Source: Sphingomonas sp. Y57 (GTDB taxonomy: Bacteria > Pseudomonadota > Alphaproteobacteria > Sphingomonadales > Sphingomonadaceae). Taken from it: a stretch of DNA of 44,347 bases. Both the position numbers and the translations under genes were made by a program. Positions 41,985-44,347 of this stretch are shown piece after piece. The notes beneath the pieces were generated by a model that ran no database searches, had not been told where the DNA came from, and saw nothing but the letters and a program-made list of their open reading frames with translations. The stretch is taken from contig NZ_LDES01000068.1 of assembly GCF_001015195.1 (NCBI RefSeq), positions 1 through 44,347 on the forward strand, written 5' to 3'. The first letter of the stretch is position 1. Each line of letters starts with the position of its first letter.

Positions 41985-42153
41985 CATCTCCGTCTTAAAA
42001 ATGACAGGCGACGAAACCTGCCTTCGCCGATCCCAGCCCGGAGGGTTTTGAAGCAATGCTTATCTGGCTGCCGACGACAGCTTGTCCGGGCTGCATGGTC
42101 AGTTGGCGGCCGAGCAACCCGCGCTCTCGCAAGCTGCCGGTGGCGGATGGCGT

Positions 42154-44328
42154 TCAAACGCCATCGAGGCTCTGGCTGATCGCTTCCTGTGACGGACGTG
42201 AGAACCGACCATCGGGGAAATAACCGGCCATTTTCCGTTCGATGAGTGCCCTGCGGCGCAGCGCGACATATTGGCGTGTTCGGGGATTCTGGTTCCAGAT
42301 TGCGTGATAGCGCGGATCGGCGCGAAGGGCGGCAGGAAACAGCACTGCGCCGTAAGGGGCGGCGGCGGGCCAGTAGATGGAGTGGCCCGCCAAGGCACGC
42401 CCTAGCAGCGATATTGCCTTGTCGTTCTGTCCCGCCCAGGCGTATTCGATCGCATAGATGTAGAGCAGATCGACGCTTAACCGGCCGTGTTGCGAAGGCT
42501 TCCGCGAACGGGCGGGTGCGTCATAGGCCTGGACGTCACCGTCGATCCGTTCGACATGGGCCGCAACGTCACCCCTGAGCGCCGCGGCGCCGTTCCTGAT
42601 GCGCGCCAACAGGGCGTCAGTAGCGTTCGATATCTTCCTGTCTCCGTGCAACGCCGTAACACGGGCCACCAGCCTGTCCAACGCAGAGGCATCACCGTCG
42701 CACAGGTGAACGATGTAGATTTCGGTGATCAGGAAAAGATTGTCCGGTGTCGCGGCCAGCTCGATATCGTATCGTCGAAACATGTTGCCGCGATCGCCGA
42801 CGATGCAGAGCAGTCTCGGCAACGCTATCCGGTGCCAGATGCTTTCCGGATCGAGTTTGAAGACGATGTGAGCATGATGCAGGCCCTCCAGGCCTCTTCC
42901 GACCGTCCCGAGCATATAGGCGAAGGACCAATGCGCCTCGATAAAGCTGGGACTGAGCATCAAGGCTTTGCGGAACAATGTCTCCGCCTCCTCCCAGCGC
43001 CACTGAAAGCGCCTGTAATAGTCGCCCAGCGCGGTCAGTGCGGCTGGATCATTCGGATCGATCGAGAGCGCCCGGCTGACATAAGTGATCGCGCGCGCGG
43101 CGCGCTGGCTCGATGTCAGCGGCTCTTCGGCGAAGGCAGTCGTCCAGCCGTTGCGCATTAGCTGAGCGATCAGGAGCAGCGCGCCTGGATCGTTCGGGTC
43201 CACCGCCAAGGCATCATTGGCCGCGCGATAGGCTGCGTCCCCGGCAGCCTTGCCCGCTTCCTCGTCGCCGGCCATTCGGGCCGCCCGGCTCTTCTCCAGA
43301 AAGTCACGTGCCTCCAGCACCAGGCGATAGGCGCGAGGATCGCGCGCTACCCGCGGTGGCGCCGGCGCTGCGAGCGAGATCGACACCCGGCCGAGGATTT
43401 CGCGAAGAATGGTACCTGACAATTCCTGCTGAATGACGAACAGGTCGCCTGCAGCCCAATCTCGCGATAGCGCCAATATCTCTCGTCGGGCCGCGACGTC
43501 GAAAATCCTGACATTGCTGATCAGCCGCCCCTTCGCCTCCTTGATAGCGCCGGAGACGACGAAGCGAGCGCCAAGGCGGACGCCAATCGTGTGAAGGGAC
43601 AAGCCTTTGTCCGCAGCGTTCTGCGACGAGACTTCAGCTATGATGCGCAATCCCGCCACGCGCGAGAGCTGATCGCGGATCTCTCGGGGCAATGCCACCG
43701 AAAGGAATGTCGCATCGCGATCCGCGCTAAAATCTTCGAAAGGAAGGACGACAACGAAAGCCGGTTCGGCCTCCGCGGACGCGGAACGCCCTCCCCATCC
43801 ATGATGATAGGCCGCTGCTGTCGCCACCGCGCCCACCGCCAAACCTGCTCCAAGCATCCTGCGCCTGTTCCAGTGTGCGGGACGCCCTTCATCGGCTACG
43901 GGCGGCAGAACGGCCGGGGCCGGAGAAGCCGAAGCCACGTCCGCCGCCGGCTGATGGGTGATATCGAGGATCGGCAGCCCGGTTTCGGCTGGCCTGGTTT
44001 CGGCTGGCCTGGTTTCGGCGAGGAAACGGTAACCGCGCCCATAGACGCTCTCAATGTAGCGGGGCCGCTTCGCCTCGTCACCGAGCGCACGCCGCAATTC
44101 CTTTATAACCGAGGTTAGGGCGGATTCCGAAACGATAACATTGCCCCACACCTCTTCAAATAACTGGTCCTTCGTCAGCAATATTCCCGCTCGGTCGACG
44201 AGTGCGCACAACACCCGAAAAGCCTTGTTGCCGATCTTTATCGGCCCGTGAGGCCCCAAGAGACGCTCGTCGTTGCGGTCAAGAACGAAGGGTCCGAAAA
44301 CTATCGCTGACCTCGATCTGTCACCCAC
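42154..44328 (-). CDS. CadC-like regulator: winged helix, membrane segment, TPR-type C-terminus
   Basis: 724 residues. The OmpR/CadC winged helix spans about 8-105 ('FGPFVLDRNDERLLG', 'LTKDQLFEEVWGN', 'YIESVYGRGYRFLAE'). A linker with 'ETRPAETRPAET' follows, then a likely single membrane helix near 158-176 ('LGAGLAVGAVATAAAYHH'). Next is a TolB-like segment, 'VVLPFEDFSADRD...', as found in this regulator group, and TPR-like repeats ('ALSIDPNDPAALTALGDYYRRF'). The layout suggests DNA binding inside and sensing outside. Start GTG, six bases after a run of 13 G on the coding strand at the window end. Nearby targets are unknown; the gene may belong to the next region. Confidence 0.85.
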   Translation of the reverse strand: MGDRSRSAIVFGPFVLDRNDERLLGPHGPIKIGNKAFRVLCALVDRAGILLTKDQLFEEVWGNVIVSESALTSVIKELRRALGDEAKRPRYIESVYGRGYRFLAETRPAETRPAETGLPILDITHQPAADVASASPAPAVLPPVADEGRPAHWNRRRMLGAGLAVGAVATAAAYHHGWGGRSASAEAEPAFVVVLPFEDFSADRDATFLSVALPREIRDQLSRVAGLRIIAEVSSQNAADKGLSLHTIGVRLGARFVVSGAIKEAKGRLISNVRIFDVAARREILALSRDWAAGDLFVIQQELSGTILREILGRVSISLAAPAPPRVARDPRAYRLVLEARDFLEKSRAARMAGDEEAGKAAGDAAYRAANDALAVDPNDPGALLLIAQLMRNGWTTAFAEEPLTSSQRAARAITYVSRALSIDPNDPAALTALGDYYRRFQWRWEEAETLFRKALMLSPSFIEAHWSFAYMLGTVGRGLEGLHHAHIVFKLDPESIWHRIALPRLLCIVGDRGNMFRRYDIELAATPDNLFLITEIYIVHLCDGDASALDRLVARVTALHGDRKISNATDALLARIRNGAAALRGDVAAHVERIDGDVQAYDAPARSRKPSQHGRLSVDLLYIYAIEYAWAGQNDKAISLLGRALAGHSIYWPAAAPYGAVLFPAALRADPRYHAIWNQNPRTRQYVALRRRALIERKMAGYFPDGRFSRPSQEAISQSLDGV
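43981..44020. repeat. 15-bp tandem repeat inside the regulator gene
   Basis: GGTTTCGGCTGGCCT occurs twice in full and a third time in part (through GGTTTCGGC). It encodes the repeated Pro-Ala-Glu-Thr-Arg of the linker between the DNA-binding domain and the membrane segment. The unit is a multiple of three, so copy-number change would vary linker length without a frameshift. Confidence 0.8.
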
Positions 44329-44334
44329 CCTGTT

Positions 44335-44347
44335 CCCCCCCCCCCCC
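44335..44347. other. Run of 13 C at the window end
   Basis: The last 13 bases are all C. Read on the coding strand of the regulator, this is a poly-G tract directly upstream of its GTG start. It may be real, but a homopolymer exactly at the end suggests an assembly or sequencing artefact at a contig edge. Confidence 0.7.

Noticed and set aside
1-44347. CRISPR arrays, tRNA genes, insertion sequences or an integrase
   Set aside because: No repeated spacer pattern, cloverleaf, transposase or terminal inverted repeats were seen on either strand.

Overview
The window is a dense catabolic segment of high-GC DNA, most likely from a sphingomonad-type alphaproteobacterium. Four large TonB-dependent receptors carry the 'VTAQ(K/R)' or 'VTAR' plug start and the 'GPQG-(T/A)-x-(Y/F)-GRN' plug motif common in that group. 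Around them are three VanA-type Rieske oxygenases, two GMC flavoproteins, SDRs, and LysR and GntR regulators. No tRNA, rRNA, insertion sequence, integrase or CRISPR array was seen. The species cannot be named from this sequence. The right end is a run of 13 C and looks like a contig edge.

Region 1 (1-6060): a GST (cut by the left edge) and a bicupin run leftward. A beta-hydroxyacid dehydrogenase, a GMC oxidoreductase and a secreted amidohydrolase run rightward.

Region 2 (6160-21410) reads as an aromatic-ether or phenol pathway. It holds TBDR1-Rieske1-alpha/beta hydrolase; TBDR2-VOC protein-two small alpha/beta proteins; Rieske2; FAH hydrolase-NmrA protein; flavin hydroxylase-MFS aromatic-acid transporter; and a LysR regulator. 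By eye I find one 21-bp box, YCGATAYC-N6-SYATCRC (core GAT-N11-ATC, or GATA-N9-TATC in three sites), in five promoter regions, including that of the LysR gene. This outlines a LysR regulon from about 4.4 to 21.5 kb.

Region 3 (21635-33562) is the most unusual part. It holds SDR, glutamine-synthetase-like ligase, stand-alone DUF1116 protein, SDR, esterase, TBDR3, an N,N-dimethylformamidase large-subunit homologue, a GntR/FCD regulator and a luciferase-type flavin monooxygenase. Four near-palindromes of the type ATTGGWCYAWT sit in front of these units, including the GntR gene. I read this as a candidate undescribed pathway for an imported amide or nitrogen compound: ester or amide hydrolysis, monooxygenation, dehydrogenation and glutamylation of an amine, under GntR control.

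Region 4 (33606-40956): Rieske3, an EthD-like protein, TBDR4, and a two-subunit gluconate/fructose-dehydrogenase-like flavoenzyme form one leftward operon, with a LysR gene divergent from it.

Region 5 (41123-44347): a kynurenine-formamidase-type cyclase with a perfect 14-bp palindrome in its promoter, then a CadC-like regulator with a cytoplasmic winged helix and TPR-type C-terminal part.

No ferredoxin or reductase for the three Rieske enzymes lies in the window, so their electron donors must be encoded elsewhere.
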